In this document: piece after piece, positions 56,169 through 64,000 of the stretch | Numbering within the stretch: position 1 is the stretch's first letter | Layout: each line of letters opens with the position of its first letter | NCBI RefSeq assembly: GCF_014050225.1 | Contig: NZ_JACFXV010000064.1 | Coordinates: forward strand, 186,001-250,000 | DNA length: 64,000 nt | Direction: 5' to 3' | From: Stappia albiluteola | GTDB lineage: Bacteria > Pseudomonadota > Alphaproteobacteria > Rhizobiales > Stappiaceae | Notes under the pieces: model-generated | Database searches by the model: none | Seen by the model: the letters and a program-made list of their open reading frames with translations, nothing else | What the model was told of the DNA's origin: nothing | Program-made: the position numbers and the translations under genes

Positions 56169-56750
56169 TTACTCGCCGGCGATCGCCGCCAGAATCTGAG
56201 CCACTGCCTGCTCGACGGTGCCGGTATTGCTGATCACGCGCAGAACCTCTTCCGAGCGGTCCAGCTCCGGCAGGTCGAGATCGGCGCGGTCCAGCCGGCG
56301 CCCGATTTCCTCCGCCGTCTCGCGTCCGCGCGCCAGAAGCCGGGCCGCCAGTATCTCACGCGGCGCGGTGATGAGAAGCACGGTCAGCCGCTCGTATTTC
56401 GCCTGCGCTGCGACGAGCGCCTTGCGCGAGCCGTTGGCGATCACGGTCTTCCCCTGCCGGATCGCATCGTCGACCGACGAGGGCAGCACATAGCCAAGGC
56501 CGTGCGCACGCCAGCAAAGCCCGATGTCGCCGGCCGCCGCCAGCCTCTCGAACTCGGCCTCGCTGATGGTGCCGTGGTCCTCGGCGGCGGGATCGGCCGT
56601 CCTGGTGATCAGCCTGCGGGCGAAGAGATAGCGGCCGTCGGCCGCAAGGCGGATCCTGACCGCGCTCATCAGCGTGTCCTTGCCCGCCCCGCTCGGGCCG
56701 ACCACCAGCACCAGCCGGCCCGGCCCTAGCCTTTTCGTCATCGCGGTCAT
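56169..56750 (-). CDS. phnN: Ribose 1,5-bisphosphate phosphokinase PhnN
   Basis: PhnN phosphorylates ribose 1,5-bisphosphate to PRPP, which closes the C-P lyase route. The 193-residue product has the P-loop VVGPSGAGKDTLM near residues 17-29 and a guanylate-kinase-like core (RLITRTADP, ANGSRKALVAA, RLLARGRE). It is the last gene of the minus-strand phn operon, nine bases after phnM. It converges with the AsmA gene across 38 bases without a clear terminator. Confidence 0.92.
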   Translation of the reverse strand: MTAMTKRLGPGRLVLVVGPSGAGKDTLMSAVRIRLAADGRYLFARRLITRTADPAAEDHGTISEAEFERLAAAGDIGLCWRAHGLGYVLPSSVDDAIRQGKTVIANGSRKALVAAQAKYERLTVLLITAPREILAARLLARGRETAEEIGRRLDRADLDLPELDRSEEVLRVISNTGTVEQAVAQILAAIAGE

Positions 56751-56759
56751 CGCCAGGCC

Positions 56760-57905
56760 TCAGGCAACCCTGCGGCCCTCGCGCCAGACGCCGCGCACGA
56801 CCGGCACATTGCCGACGAGCCGCACCTGCACAAGGTCGGCCCGGCGGCCTTCGAGGATCGCGCCCCGGTCGGTGAGGCCCACGGCCTCCGCCGGCGTCCG
56901 GGACACCATGCCGATGGCATCCGGCAGGGAGATGGCTTCGATCTCGTCGGCCAGCTGGAAGGCGGCTTGCAGCAGCGAGGCCGGGATATAGTCGGAGGAC
57001 AGCACGTCGAGCAGGCCATTCTCCGCCAGTTCGCGGGCGGAGACATTGCCCGAGTGCGAGCCGCCGCGCACCACGTTCGGCGCGCCCATCAATACCTTCA
57101 TGCCGGCCTCGTGTGAGGCGCGCGCCGCCTGCACCGTGGTCGGGAACTCGGCGATGGCGGTCGAAAGTTCCACCGCCTCCTCCACGTGCTCGAACGTAGC
57201 GTCGTCATGGCTCGCAACGATGATGCCGCGCGCCCGGGCGGCATCGGCGATGGCGCGGCGGTTTTCTGGCGTCACCTTGCTCGCCTTTTCCTGGCGCATG
57301 CGGATATAGGCGTCCATCGCCTCGTCGGAGAAGCCCTTCTTGCCCTGGTAGTAGATGCGATAGGCGTCGAGCGAGGTGAACTGGCGCTGGCCCGGCGTAT
57401 GGTCCATCAGCGACACCAGCCGCACCCGGGCGTCGTTGTCGAACCAGGCGAAGGAGCCCATCACGTCGGGCGCGGAAACCTCGCAGCGCAGATGGATGAA
57501 ATGGTCGGCGCGCAGCCGGTCCTCGGAAAGCCCCGTTTCGATCGCATCGGCCAGCTTGCGCATGTCGGCGACCTTGAGGTCCGCCTCGTCGTCCATGCCG
57601 ACGCGAAGCGCGTCGAAGACGGTGGTGATGCCGGCGCAGGCAATCTGCGCGTCGTGCGCCTGCACCGCGGCGACCGGGTGCCAGCGCACCTTCGGGCGCG
57701 GCGCGTAGTGGGTTTCCAGATGATCGGTGTGCAGTTCCACCAGGCCAGGGATCAGGAAATCGCCTTCGCAGTCATGGCCGGTTGCCGCCGTCGGTCCCTC
57801 GGCAATGGCCGCGATCCGGCCGCCGCGTTCCGAAAGGCCGCCGTCGATCACCTGGTCGGGCAGGACGATCTTCGCATTCAGGAATATGTGGTCGCGGTCA
57901 GGCAT
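56760..57905 (-). CDS. phnM: RPnTP diphosphohydrolase PhnM
   Basis: PhnM is an amidohydrolase-fold enzyme that removes pyrophosphate from 5-triphosphoribosyl-phosphonate to give the substrate of C-P lyase. The 381-residue product has the metal motif ELHTDHLETHYAPRP near residue 57, RCEVSAPDV, ASHDDATFEHV, and MGAPNVVRGGSHSGN. Its start overlaps the DUF1045 stop by eight bases. It follows the DUF1045 and acetyltransferase genes instead of lying next to phnL as in E. coli. Confidence 0.94.
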   Translation of the reverse strand: MPDRDHIFLNAKIVLPDQVIDGGLSERGGRIAAIAEGPTAATGHDCEGDFLIPGLVELHTDHLETHYAPRPKVRWHPVAAVQAHDAQIACAGITTVFDALRVGMDDEADLKVADMRKLADAIETGLSEDRLRADHFIHLRCEVSAPDVMGSFAWFDNDARVRLVSLMDHTPGQRQFTSLDAYRIYYQGKKGFSDEAMDAYIRMRQEKASKVTPENRRAIADAARARGIIVASHDDATFEHVEEAVELSTAIAEFPTTVQAARASHEAGMKVLMGAPNVVRGGSHSGNVSARELAENGLLDVLSSDYIPASLLQAAFQLADEIEAISLPDAIGMVSRTPAEAVGLTDRGAILEGRRADLVQVRLVGNVPVVRGVWREGRRVA

Positions 57906-58635
57906 TGGCGTTTTCCCGGGAGACAGGCCTGCCGCCTTCGGACGCGTCGCGGCCGAGCGGCTTGAGGTCGAGAACGGTGAAGGGTGCGCCTTTTTCGCGT
58001 TCCACGAAAAGCGCGATCGTCGAAATTTTCAGCGGCCGGTCGGTCAGCGAGGCGAAATAGCGGGTCGCGTCGCGCGTCAGGCATTCGGCCTCCTCGGCGT
58101 CGCCGAGCCTGCCCGACAGCGTCATGTGAAACCGGAATTCGTAGAAGACGTACGGGTAGCCCCATTTTTCGAGCAGTTCCGCCTGATGCGGGCTCAGGCC
58201 CGCTGCAAGCCGCCGGGCGCGATCGGCGTCGCTCAGCGGCGCACGGAAGGGGTCGAAGGTCTCCACGCAGCTTGCCGCCAGCACGTCCAGGGCGTCGGAG
58301 GGGGCCGACAGGGTCAGCGCCAGGAAGGAACCGAGGCGCGCGACCTTGAGACCTGGCAGCGAAATAGCCGGCATGTGCTCGCAGAAGCTCAGGAAGGCAT
58401 CGCGCAGTTCGTCTTCGCTGCGGCCCTCGGCCAGTGAGAAAGGCGGCTTCAGCGTGGCGTGGAAGCCGTAGCGGCGCGGCTCCTCGCTCAGCGCGAACAG
58501 ACGCTCGCGGGAAATTTCCTCAAGCACCGGCTGGCCAAGCGCCTCGCCGGTAAAGGCGTCGCGTCCGAGCCACTGGCTGCCGAGCCGGGTCAGAGGATCG
58601 TCGTAGGACGGAGTGAAATAGATCGCATAACGCAT
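57898..58635 (-). CDS. DUF1045 phn-operon protein, 2H-phosphoesterase type
   Basis: The 245-residue product starts MRYAIYFTPSYDDPLTRLGSQWLG and has two His-x-Thr type motifs, HATLKPPF and HMTLSGRLG, the paired sites of the 2H phosphoesterase fold. This protein family is known from phosphonate operons. In E. coli PhnP opens the cyclic ribose phosphate made by C-P lyase; no phnP is seen here, so this protein may do that step. That is an inference. Its stop overlaps the phnM start. Confidence 0.75.
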   Translation of the reverse strand: MRYAIYFTPSYDDPLTRLGSQWLGRDAFTGEALGQPVLEEISRERLFALSEEPRRYGFHATLKPPFSLAEGRSEDELRDAFLSFCEHMPAISLPGLKVARLGSFLALTLSAPSDALDVLAASCVETFDPFRAPLSDADRARRLAAGLSPHQAELLEKWGYPYVFYEFRFHMTLSGRLGDAEEAECLTRDATRYFASLTDRPLKISTIALFVEREKGAPFTVLDLKPLGRDASEGGRPVSRENANA

Positions 58636-58710
58636 CGATTGAAATACCTCGCGGGGGCATTCCCGCCCCTCTCTGTGGTGGCACCGCCTTGTGGCAAGCC
58701 GGTGTCGTCT

Positions 58711-59376
58711 TCATGACGTTTGTTGCAGGGCCTCCTTTCGCGCTTCGCCGAATGCCGGGTCGTATCTGGCGCAGAAGGCGCCGATGTCGTCGGACTGGAA
58801 TTCCTTCAGCCGTTCGAAGATCTCCGCCTCCGGCCAGTCCCACCAGGCGATCCGGCGCAGGCTTTCCGCGACGGCGCGGGAAAAGCGCTCGCGGATCGTC
58901 TTCGCCGGCACGCCGCCGACGATCATGTAGGGCCCGACAGTGCGGCTCACCACGGCGCCCGCCGCGATTACCGCGCCATCGCCCACTTCGACGCCAGGCA
59001 GGATGATCGCGCCATGGCCGATCCACACGTCGTTGCCGATCACGGTGACGGCGGCGCGGCGCTTCGCGAAGAAGGCGTGATCGCGCGTTGCGCCGGGTTC
59101 GTAATATTCGGGGCAATAGGTGAAGCGGTGCTGCGACGCCCGGCCCATTGGGTGGTTCGGTGCGCCGATCCGTACCGAATTGGCGATCGCCGTGAACTTG
59201 CCGATCCGCGCATCCGCCACTTCGCAGTTCTCGCCGAGATAGGAATAGTCGCCGAGGCTTGCATATTCGAGCCGGCTCTCCCGCAGCACCTCGCAGCGCT
59301 GGCCGATTTTCGCCTCGCGCAGGCGCACCGTCGGATCGATGACGGTTTCGGCGATCTTGGGCAGGCTCTTGCTCAT
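58711..59376 (-). CDS. Hexapeptide-repeat acetyltransferase of the phn operon
   Basis: The 221-residue product is a left-handed beta-helix protein with repeated hexapeptides (IGQRCEVLRES, LGENCEVADARIGKFTAIANSVRIG, VIGNDVWIGHGAIILPGVEVGDGAVIAAGAVVSRTVGPYMIVGG), as in chloramphenicol/xenobiotic acetyltransferases. A family of such proteins accompanies C-P lyase genes and may acetylate aminoalkylphosphonates, a role of phnO in E. coli; that is inferred. I chose the ATG at 59376, ten bases after phnL; the frame extends upstream to 59535 but would lie inside phnL. Confidence 0.82.
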   Translation of the reverse strand: MSKSLPKIAETVIDPTVRLREAKIGQRCEVLRESRLEYASLGDYSYLGENCEVADARIGKFTAIANSVRIGAPNHPMGRASQHRFTYCPEYYEPGATRDHAFFAKRRAAVTVIGNDVWIGHGAIILPGVEVGDGAVIAAGAVVSRTVGPYMIVGGVPAKTIRERFSRAVAESLRRIAWWDWPEAEIFERLKEFQSDDIGAFCARYDPAFGEARKEALQQTS

Positions 59377-59386
59377 CGCTGGACCC

Positions 59387-60088
59387 TCATGCCGCTGCTT
59401 TGAAAGAGGCGACGTCGATGATGCGGTCGGCGATCCTCTCGCGCACGTCTTCGTCATGCAGGATTCCGAGCATCGCCACGCCGTTCCGCTTCTTTTCCTC
59501 CACCAGTTCCACCACCACGGCGCGATTACGGGCATCGAGCGAGGCGGTCGGCTCGTCGAGCAGCAGCAGCGGATAGTGGGCGATGAAGCCGCGCGCGATA
59601 TTCACGCGCTGCTGTTCGCCACCGGAAAAGGTTGCCGGCGGCAGGCTCCACAGCCGCTCGGGAACGTTCAGCCGGCAAAGCAGGTCGCGTGCCTTCACCA
59701 GGGCCTCGCCCTCCGTCGCGCCTTGCGCAATCAGCGGCTCGGCAACAACGTTTTCCGCCGAAACGCGCGGGATCACCCTCAGGAACTGGCTGACATAGCC
59801 GATGGTGTCCCTTCGCAACGCCAGCATCCGGCGCGGGCTGGCCTCGGCGATGTTGACGATCTCGTCGCCCTCGGCCGTCACCAGGATCTGGCCGGTTTCG
59901 CAGGCGTAGTTGCCGTAAATCATTTTCAGGATCGAGCTCTTGCCCGCACCAGACGGCCCGCCAAGCACGACGCATTCGCCGGCCCCGACCGAAAAATCCA
60001 CATGGGAGACGACCGGCAGCCGGATGCCGCCGCGCAGATGCATGGTGAAGGACTTGCCGACGCCCGAAAGACAAAGCCTGGTGCGCAT
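59387..60088 (-). CDS. phnL: Phosphonate C-P lyase system protein PhnL
   Basis: PhnL is an ABC-type ATPase of the C-P lyase complex, needed with PhnG, PhnH and PhnI. The 233-residue product has Walker A GGPSGAGKSS near 40, Q-loop region GYVSQFLRVIPRV, signature SGGEQQRVNIARG, and Walker B LLLLDEPTASLDARNR. The ATG at 60088 lies eight bases after phnK; a longer frame that runs on to 60916 is an artefact in the phnK antiframe. Confidence 0.93.
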   Translation of the reverse strand: MRTRLCLSGVGKSFTMHLRGGIRLPVVSHVDFSVGAGECVVLGGPSGAGKSSILKMIYGNYACETGQILVTAEGDEIVNIAEASPRRMLALRRDTIGYVSQFLRVIPRVSAENVVAEPLIAQGATEGEALVKARDLLCRLNVPERLWSLPPATFSGGEQQRVNIARGFIAHYPLLLLDEPTASLDARNRAVVVELVEEKKRNGVAMLGILHDEDVRERIADRIIDVASFKAAA

Positions 60089-60096
60089 CTTCAACC

Positions 60097-60891
60097 TCAA
60101 ACCTGCAGGATCGACGAGACGAGAAGCTGGGTGTAGGGCGCCTGCGGATCGTCGAGCACCCGGTCCGTCAGCCCGGTTTCGATCACCTTGCCGTGGCGCA
60201 TCACCATCAAGCGGTGCGACAGCAGCCGGGCGACGGCGAGATCGTGGGTGACGATGACGACCGACAGGCCGAGATCGGTCACAAGCCCCCGGATCAGGTC
60301 GAGCAGGCGGGCCTGCACCGAAACGTCGAGCCCGCCCGTCGGTTCGTCCATGAAGACGAGGCGTGGGCTCGTGACGAGGTTGCGCGCTATCTGCAGTCGC
60401 TGGCGCATGCCGCCGGAAAAGGCGCGCGGTTCGTCGTCGATGCGGGTTTCGTCGATCTCCACCCGCGACAGCCAGTCGAGCGCCGTTCCGCGAATAGCAC
60501 CGTAATGGCGCTCGCCCACCGCCATCAGCCGCTCGCCCACGTTGGCGCCGGCCGAAACCGTCATCCTGAGGCCGTCTGCGGCATTCTGGTGGACGAAGCC
60601 CCAGTCGGTGCGCATCAACAGGCGACGCTCCGCTTCCGAAAGCTGGAAAAGGTCGCGCATCTGCCCGTCGCGCATGCGGTATTCCACGGCGCCGGCCGTC
60701 GGCGGCAGGCGGGTGGAAAGGCAGTTCAGCAGCGTTGTCTTGCCCGAGCCGCTTTCCCCGACGATCGCCAGCACCTCGCCCGGAAAAAGTTCGAAGGAGA
60801 CGTCGTGGCAGCCGATGCGCTCGCCATAGAAGCGGGTCAGCCCGTTCGCGCGCAGGAGCGGCAGTTCGCTCCGGTCGGTTGCTCCGCTCAT
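60097..60891 (-). CDS. phnK: Phosphonate C-P lyase system protein PhnK
   Basis: PhnK is an ABC-type ATPase that docks on the PhnGHIJ core complex. The 264-residue product has Walker A GESGSGKTTLLN near 40, Q-loop region GFVHQNAADGL, signature SGGMRQRLQIARNL, and Walker B VFMDEPTGGLDVS. Its start overlaps the phnJ stop by four bases (ATGA), and phnL follows closely. It resembles nickel/peptide transporter ATPases, but no permease is next to it. Confidence 0.93.
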   Translation of the reverse strand: MSGATDRSELPLLRANGLTRFYGERIGCHDVSFELFPGEVLAIVGESGSGKTTLLNCLSTRLPPTAGAVEYRMRDGQMRDLFQLSEAERRLLMRTDWGFVHQNAADGLRMTVSAGANVGERLMAVGERHYGAIRGTALDWLSRVEIDETRIDDEPRAFSGGMRQRLQIARNLVTSPRLVFMDEPTGGLDVSVQARLLDLIRGLVTDLGLSVVIVTHDLAVARLLSHRLMVMRHGKVIETGLTDRVLDDPQAPYTQLLVSSILQV

Positions 60892-61835
60892 TGCCCGTCC
60901 TCCCCGTCCGAGGCATGGCCGGCAGAGAGGCGGGCCGCGATTTCCTCGCCGGCCATCTCGCCGCGATGGCCGGCCGTCCGGCGCTCCTCGCAGTGGTCGG
61001 TATCGGAGCAGACGAACATCCGCCCGCCCCGGTCGTCGAGGATCACCTCGTCCAGATAGACGTCCTCGGCTGCGCACAGTGCGCAGGGCTTGTCGAAGCG
61101 CTGCACCTGGAAGGGATGGTCCTCGAAATCGAGGCTTTCCACCCTCGTGTAAGGCGGCACGGCATAGATACGCTTCTCGCGTCCGGCGCCGAAAAGCTGG
61201 AGGGCTGCCATGTCGTGCATCTTCGGATTGTCGAATTTCGGCGTGGGCGAGGGGTCCATCACGTAGCGGCCGTCCACCTTCACCGGATAGGCGTAGGTCG
61301 TGGCGATATGGCCGTGGCGGGCGATGTCCTCGTAGAGTTTCACATGCATGAGGCCGTATTCCTCGAGCGCGTGCATCTTGCGCGTTTCGGTCTCGCGCGG
61401 CTCCAGGAAGCGCAGCGGCTCGGGGATCGGAACCTGATAGACGAGGATCTGGCCTTCCTCCAACTGGCGTTCCGGAATGCGGTGGCGGGTCTGGATGATC
61501 GTCGCCTCGGCCGTATGCGTCGTGGTGGCGACGTTTGCCGTCTTCTCGAAGAACGCACGGATCGAGACGGCGTTGGTGGTGTCGTCCGAGCCCTGGTCGA
61601 TCACCTTCAGCACGTCGTCAGAGCCGAGGATGGCCGCCGTTACCTGAACGCCGCCGGTGCCCCAGCCATAGGGCATCGGCATTTCGCGGGACGCGAAGGG
61701 CACCTGATAGCCGGGCACCGCGATCGCCTTCAGGATGGCGCGGCGGATCATTCGTTTCGTCTGCTCGTCGAGATAGGCGAAGTTGTAGCTGCCCTCGCTT
61801 CCGTCCGCGCGGGCCGTGTTGTCGAGTGCGCTCAT
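60888..61835 (-). CDS. phnJ: Carbon-phosphorus lyase PhnJ
   Basis: PhnJ is the radical-SAM enzyme that breaks the C-P bond of ribosyl phosphonates. The 315-residue product has YGWGTGGVQVTAAILG, RHRIPERQLEEGQILVYQVPIPEPLR, and the cluster-binding cysteines in PCALC and, after about 20 residues, FVCSDTDHCEER. This matches the four conserved Cys of the family. The ATG at 61835 overlaps the phnI stop. It is the centre of the operon that uses phosphonates as phosphorus source. Confidence 0.95.
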   Translation of the reverse strand: MSALDNTARADGSEGSYNFAYLDEQTKRMIRRAILKAIAVPGYQVPFASREMPMPYGWGTGGVQVTAAILGSDDVLKVIDQGSDDTTNAVSIRAFFEKTANVATTTHTAEATIIQTRHRIPERQLEEGQILVYQVPIPEPLRFLEPRETETRKMHALEEYGLMHVKLYEDIARHGHIATTYAYPVKVDGRYVMDPSPTPKFDNPKMHDMAALQLFGAGREKRIYAVPPYTRVESLDFEDHPFQVQRFDKPCALCAAEDVYLDEVILDDRGGRMFVCSDTDHCEERRTAGHRGEMAGEEIAARLSAGHASDGEDGQ

Positions 61836-62962
61836 TCGGCCGCCTCCTGCCTTGCATCTCCGGCCTCGGCGGTCTGCCGTTCCTGCCATTCCCGACGCAT
61901 GCGGCGCACGAGATCGAGTTCCGCCTGGAAGTCGACGTAATGCGGCAGCTTCAGATGCTCCACGAAGCCGGTCGCCTGAACGTTGTCGGAGTGGGAGAGC
62001 ACGAATTCCTGGTCCTGGGCCGGGGCGATCTCCTCCTCGCCAAGCTCGGCAGCCCTGAGCGCCCGGTCGACCAGCGCCATGCTCATCGCCTTGCGCTCGC
62101 TCTGACCGAAGACGAGGCCGTAGCCACGCGTGAATTGCGGCGGTGCCTTGGCCGAACCCTGGAACTGGTTGACCATCTGGCACTCGGTGACCTGCACCCG
62201 CCCGAGCGGGACGGCGAAACCAAGCTCCTCGGCGAAGAATTCCACCTCGACCTCGCCGAACCTTATTTCGCCGGCAAAGGGATGCGTGCGGCCGTAGCCG
62301 CGCTGGGTCGAATAGCCGAGCGCAAGCAGGAAACCCTCGTCGCCGCGCGCAAGGTTCTGCAGGCGAAGATCGCGGTCGGCGGGAAAGGAAAGCGGCTCGC
62401 GCGTCAGGTCGCCGACATCGCCGTCATCCGTCTCGCCGGCAGGCCGGTCCGCCTCGATCAGGCCTTCCTGCCCCAGCAGGTCCGTTACTCTGGGGATTTT
62501 CGCATCGTCGTCATCGATTTTCGCCAGTTCGGGCCGTTCCGGCGGCACGCCACCCTCCGCCGCCAGGCTGAAATCGAGCAGGCGGTGGGTATAGTCGAAT
62601 GTGGGACCGAGCAACTGGCCGCCGGGCAGGTCCTTGTAGGTCGCCGAGATGCGCCGCCGCACTAGCATGTCGCCCGTATCGAGCGGCAGCGAATAGCCGA
62701 AGCGGGGCAGCGTGGTCCGGTAGGCGCGCAAAAGGAAGATCGCCTCGATCAGGTCGCCGCGCGACTGCTTGATCGCCAATGCGGCAAGTTCCAGGTCGTA
62801 GAGCGAGCCCTCCGCCATGACGCGAGCGACCGACAGCGACAGCTGTTCGGCGATCTGGGCCAGCGTCAGGTCGGGGACCGTGCGGTCGCCCCGCCGCTTG
62901 TGGGCGAGCAGGCGGTGAGCATTGCGGATCGCCTTTTCGCCCCCCTTGACGGCAACATACAT
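61832..62962 (-). CDS. phnI: Phosphonate C-P lyase system protein PhnI
   Basis: PhnI exchanges the adenine of ATP for the phosphonate, aided by PhnG, PhnH and PhnL. The 376-residue product begins MYVAVKGGEKAIRNAHRLLAHKRRGD, the conserved family start, and continues with EGSLYDLELAALAIKQSRGDLIEAIFLLRAYRTTLPRFG and RRISATYKDLPGGQLLGPTFDYTHRLLDF. Its start is three bases after the phnH stop, and its end overlaps phnJ. Confidence 0.95.
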   Translation of the reverse strand: MYVAVKGGEKAIRNAHRLLAHKRRGDRTVPDLTLAQIAEQLSLSVARVMAEGSLYDLELAALAIKQSRGDLIEAIFLLRAYRTTLPRFGYSLPLDTGDMLVRRRISATYKDLPGGQLLGPTFDYTHRLLDFSLAAEGGVPPERPELAKIDDDDAKIPRVTDLLGQEGLIEADRPAGETDDGDVGDLTREPLSFPADRDLRLQNLARGDEGFLLALGYSTQRGYGRTHPFAGEIRFGEVEVEFFAEELGFAVPLGRVQVTECQMVNQFQGSAKAPPQFTRGYGLVFGQSERKAMSMALVDRALRAAELGEEEIAPAQDQEFVLSHSDNVQATGFVEHLKLPHYVDFQAELDLVRRMRREWQERQTAEAGDARQEAAE

Positions 62963-62965
62963 GGC

Positions 62966-63598
62966 TCAGCCCCTTTCGAGAGAAATACGGGTGGACCTTG
63001 GCAACCCTGCCAGACCGCCGCGATCGGCGAAGAGAAGGTCGACGCCGCAGGGAAAATGCGCGCGGTTCGCGATGAGTTGCGGCCAGATTGCCGAAGGGAT
63101 GTCTGCGATCCCGATCGAGACGGGCGCATTCAGTCCGGGTCCGCTCAGGCTGACTTGTCGCCCGGCGGAAATCTCCCCCACCATGACAATCAGCGTGGTG
63201 GAGCGGTCGGGATATTCGAGACTGCCCTGGGCGAAGTCTGCCGGAGACGACATCCGCGCGGGATCGGAGATCAGCGCGAAGGCGGCTTCCGACGGGTCCG
63301 TCGTGATCGGGCAGCCGGTGTGAAAGCTCAGGAAGCGGCGCACCGGTGTCGTATCGGCCAACGCCTGATCGAGCCAGACGGGCGTGTCGTAGTCGAAGAG
63401 GGTGAGGGCGACCGCAGCCGCAACAGGTGTCAGCGGCGCGGGCGGCCGTAAGGCGCCGGCGTCGAGGTCTTGTCGATGACCGGGGCGCGACATCGCCGTC
63501 ATGATGGCGCGGAACGCCCGTTGCGCGTCATGCACCGGATCGGCGAAGCCGGTCGCGGGAGCTGAAGAGGCGAATGCCGGTTCGACCTGTGCGGGCAT
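62966..63598 (-). CDS. phnH: Phosphonate C-P lyase system protein PhnH
   Basis: PhnH is a core subunit of the C-P lyase complex. The 210-residue product has GFADPVHDAQRAFRAIMTAMSRPG near residue 18, the family pattern, then VALTLFDYDTPVWLD, FHTGCPIT and SLEYPDRSTTLIV. I chose the ATG at 63598, two bases after phnG; a longer frame runs on into phnG. It is translationally close to phnG and phnI. Confidence 0.92.
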   Translation of the reverse strand: MPAQVEPAFASSAPATGFADPVHDAQRAFRAIMTAMSRPGHRQDLDAGALRPPAPLTPVAAAVALTLFDYDTPVWLDQALADTTPVRRFLSFHTGCPITTDPSEAAFALISDPARMSSPADFAQGSLEYPDRSTTLIVMVGEISAGRQVSLSGPGLNAPVSIGIADIPSAIWPQLIANRAHFPCGVDLLFADRGGLAGLPRSTRISLERG

Positions 63599-63600
63599 CT

Positions 63601-64000
63601 TCAATCCTCTCCGCGTACCATGGTGAAGAAGTCGACGCGGGTGGCCGTCGTTTCGCTCTTCGTTTCCGCATCGGCCTTTCGCCTTGCCTCGGCGAGCGGC
63701 CGGGCAAGAAGGGTTTCCACCGCATCGCGATGGTCCGCGCGCTGCCACAAGGCGTCGAACAGGGCGCTGAACAGGGCCTTTTTCTTGTCGCGGCCAAGAG
63801 CATAGGCAAAGCCCGTCTCGCCGGTTTCCAGCGCGACCACCGCGCGCGTCACCGTCGCCTCGCCGAGATTGAAAGGCTTCCCGCCCCCGCCTGCCCGGCC
63901 GCGCAGCATCACAAGGCCCGTTTCCGGCGCACGGATCACCCGATAGGCGGGCTGGCGGGCAATCGCCGCCCAGGCACTCGCCAGTTCGCCGACATGAGCC
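63601..64000 (-). CDS. phnG: Phosphonate C-P lyase system protein PhnG (5' end outside the window)
   Basis: PhnG is a core subunit of the C-P lyase complex. The visible 132 codons read ...AYRVIRAPETGLVMLRGRAGGGG and on to ATRVDFFTMVRGED before the stop, the conserved middle and end of the family. The frame is still open at the window end and its start lies beyond 64000, on the right side. The operon promoter and any Pho box or phnF regulator would also lie there. Confidence 0.93.
   Translation of the reverse strand, partial: AHVGELASAWAAIARQPAYRVIRAPETGLVMLRGRAGGGGKPFNLGEATVTRAVVALETGETGFAYALGRDKKKALFSALFDALWQRADHRDAVETLLARPLAEARRKADAETKSETTATRVDFFTMVRGED

Overview
This 64 kb window is chromosomal DNA of an alphaproteobacterium in the Rhizobiaceae (an Ensifer, Shinella, Rhizobium or Agrobacterium relative). 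The evidence is high GC with strong third-position GC, the order hemE-hemJ-rho-mnmE-mnmG-rsmG-parA-parB, the fabA-fabB-fabI cluster, intergenic mosaic repeats of the rhizobial RIME kind, and a phn (C-P lyase) operon carrying the DUF1045 and hexapeptide acetyltransferase genes. No rRNA, tRNA, CRISPR array, prophage or insertion sequence was recognised. The species cannot be fixed from reading alone.

Layout. 0-5 kb: unsaturated fatty acid synthesis (fabA, fabB, fabI), an exported SH3 protein and a 2-hydroxyacid dehydrogenase. 5-9.3 kb: a minus-strand run of formyltransferase-like gene, dnaQ, coaE, aroE, maf and ppsR. 9.28-9.72 kb: the gap between divergent ppsR and hemE, the position of the chromosomal replication origin in other alphaproteobacteria; it holds a perfect TTAA-N7-TTAA CtrA-type site and an AT-rich hairpin. 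9.7-21 kb: hemE, hemJ, rho, a YyaL-type thioredoxin-fold protein, mnmE, mnmG, rsmG, parA and parB, with four parS-like 16-mers at 12.8, 13.6, 16.4 and 18.6 kb. So the replication start and the chromosome partition system (ParA, ParB and parS sites) lie together in about 12 kb.

21-34 kb: holA, lptE and leuS on the minus strand; yggS; then a translation and export block of ffh, chorismate mutase, rpsP, rimM, trmD and rplS; leuC; and an HNH endonuclease. 34-48 kb: an orphan TadG/von Willebrand pilus-like gene, acs, a D-Ala-D-Ala carboxypeptidase, a CobW-type metallochaperone with a His-rich loop, tesB, a ubiquinone hydroxylase, a short-chain dehydrogenase, a HIG1 protein, a cobalamin adenosyltransferase, a rhomboid protease and etfBA. 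48-56 kb: 3-hydroxybutyryl-CoA dehydrogenase, an acyl-CoA ligase, a small unknown protein, a TlpA thioredoxin, argH and a large AsmA protein. 56-64 kb: the phosphonate operon phnG-H-I-J-K-L-acetyltransferase-DUF1045-phnM-phnN on the minus strand, with phnG cut by the window end.

Most of the window is conserved core genome. The points that merit a second look are the origin and its CtrA-type site, the parS cluster (two sites sit in coding DNA and spell Val-Ser-Arg-Glu), the RIME-like repeats that fill convergent or divergent gaps and in one case supply a stop codon, hairpins in the hemE and ffh leaders, and the phn operon, where a 2H-phosphoesterase-type protein is present and no phnP is seen.
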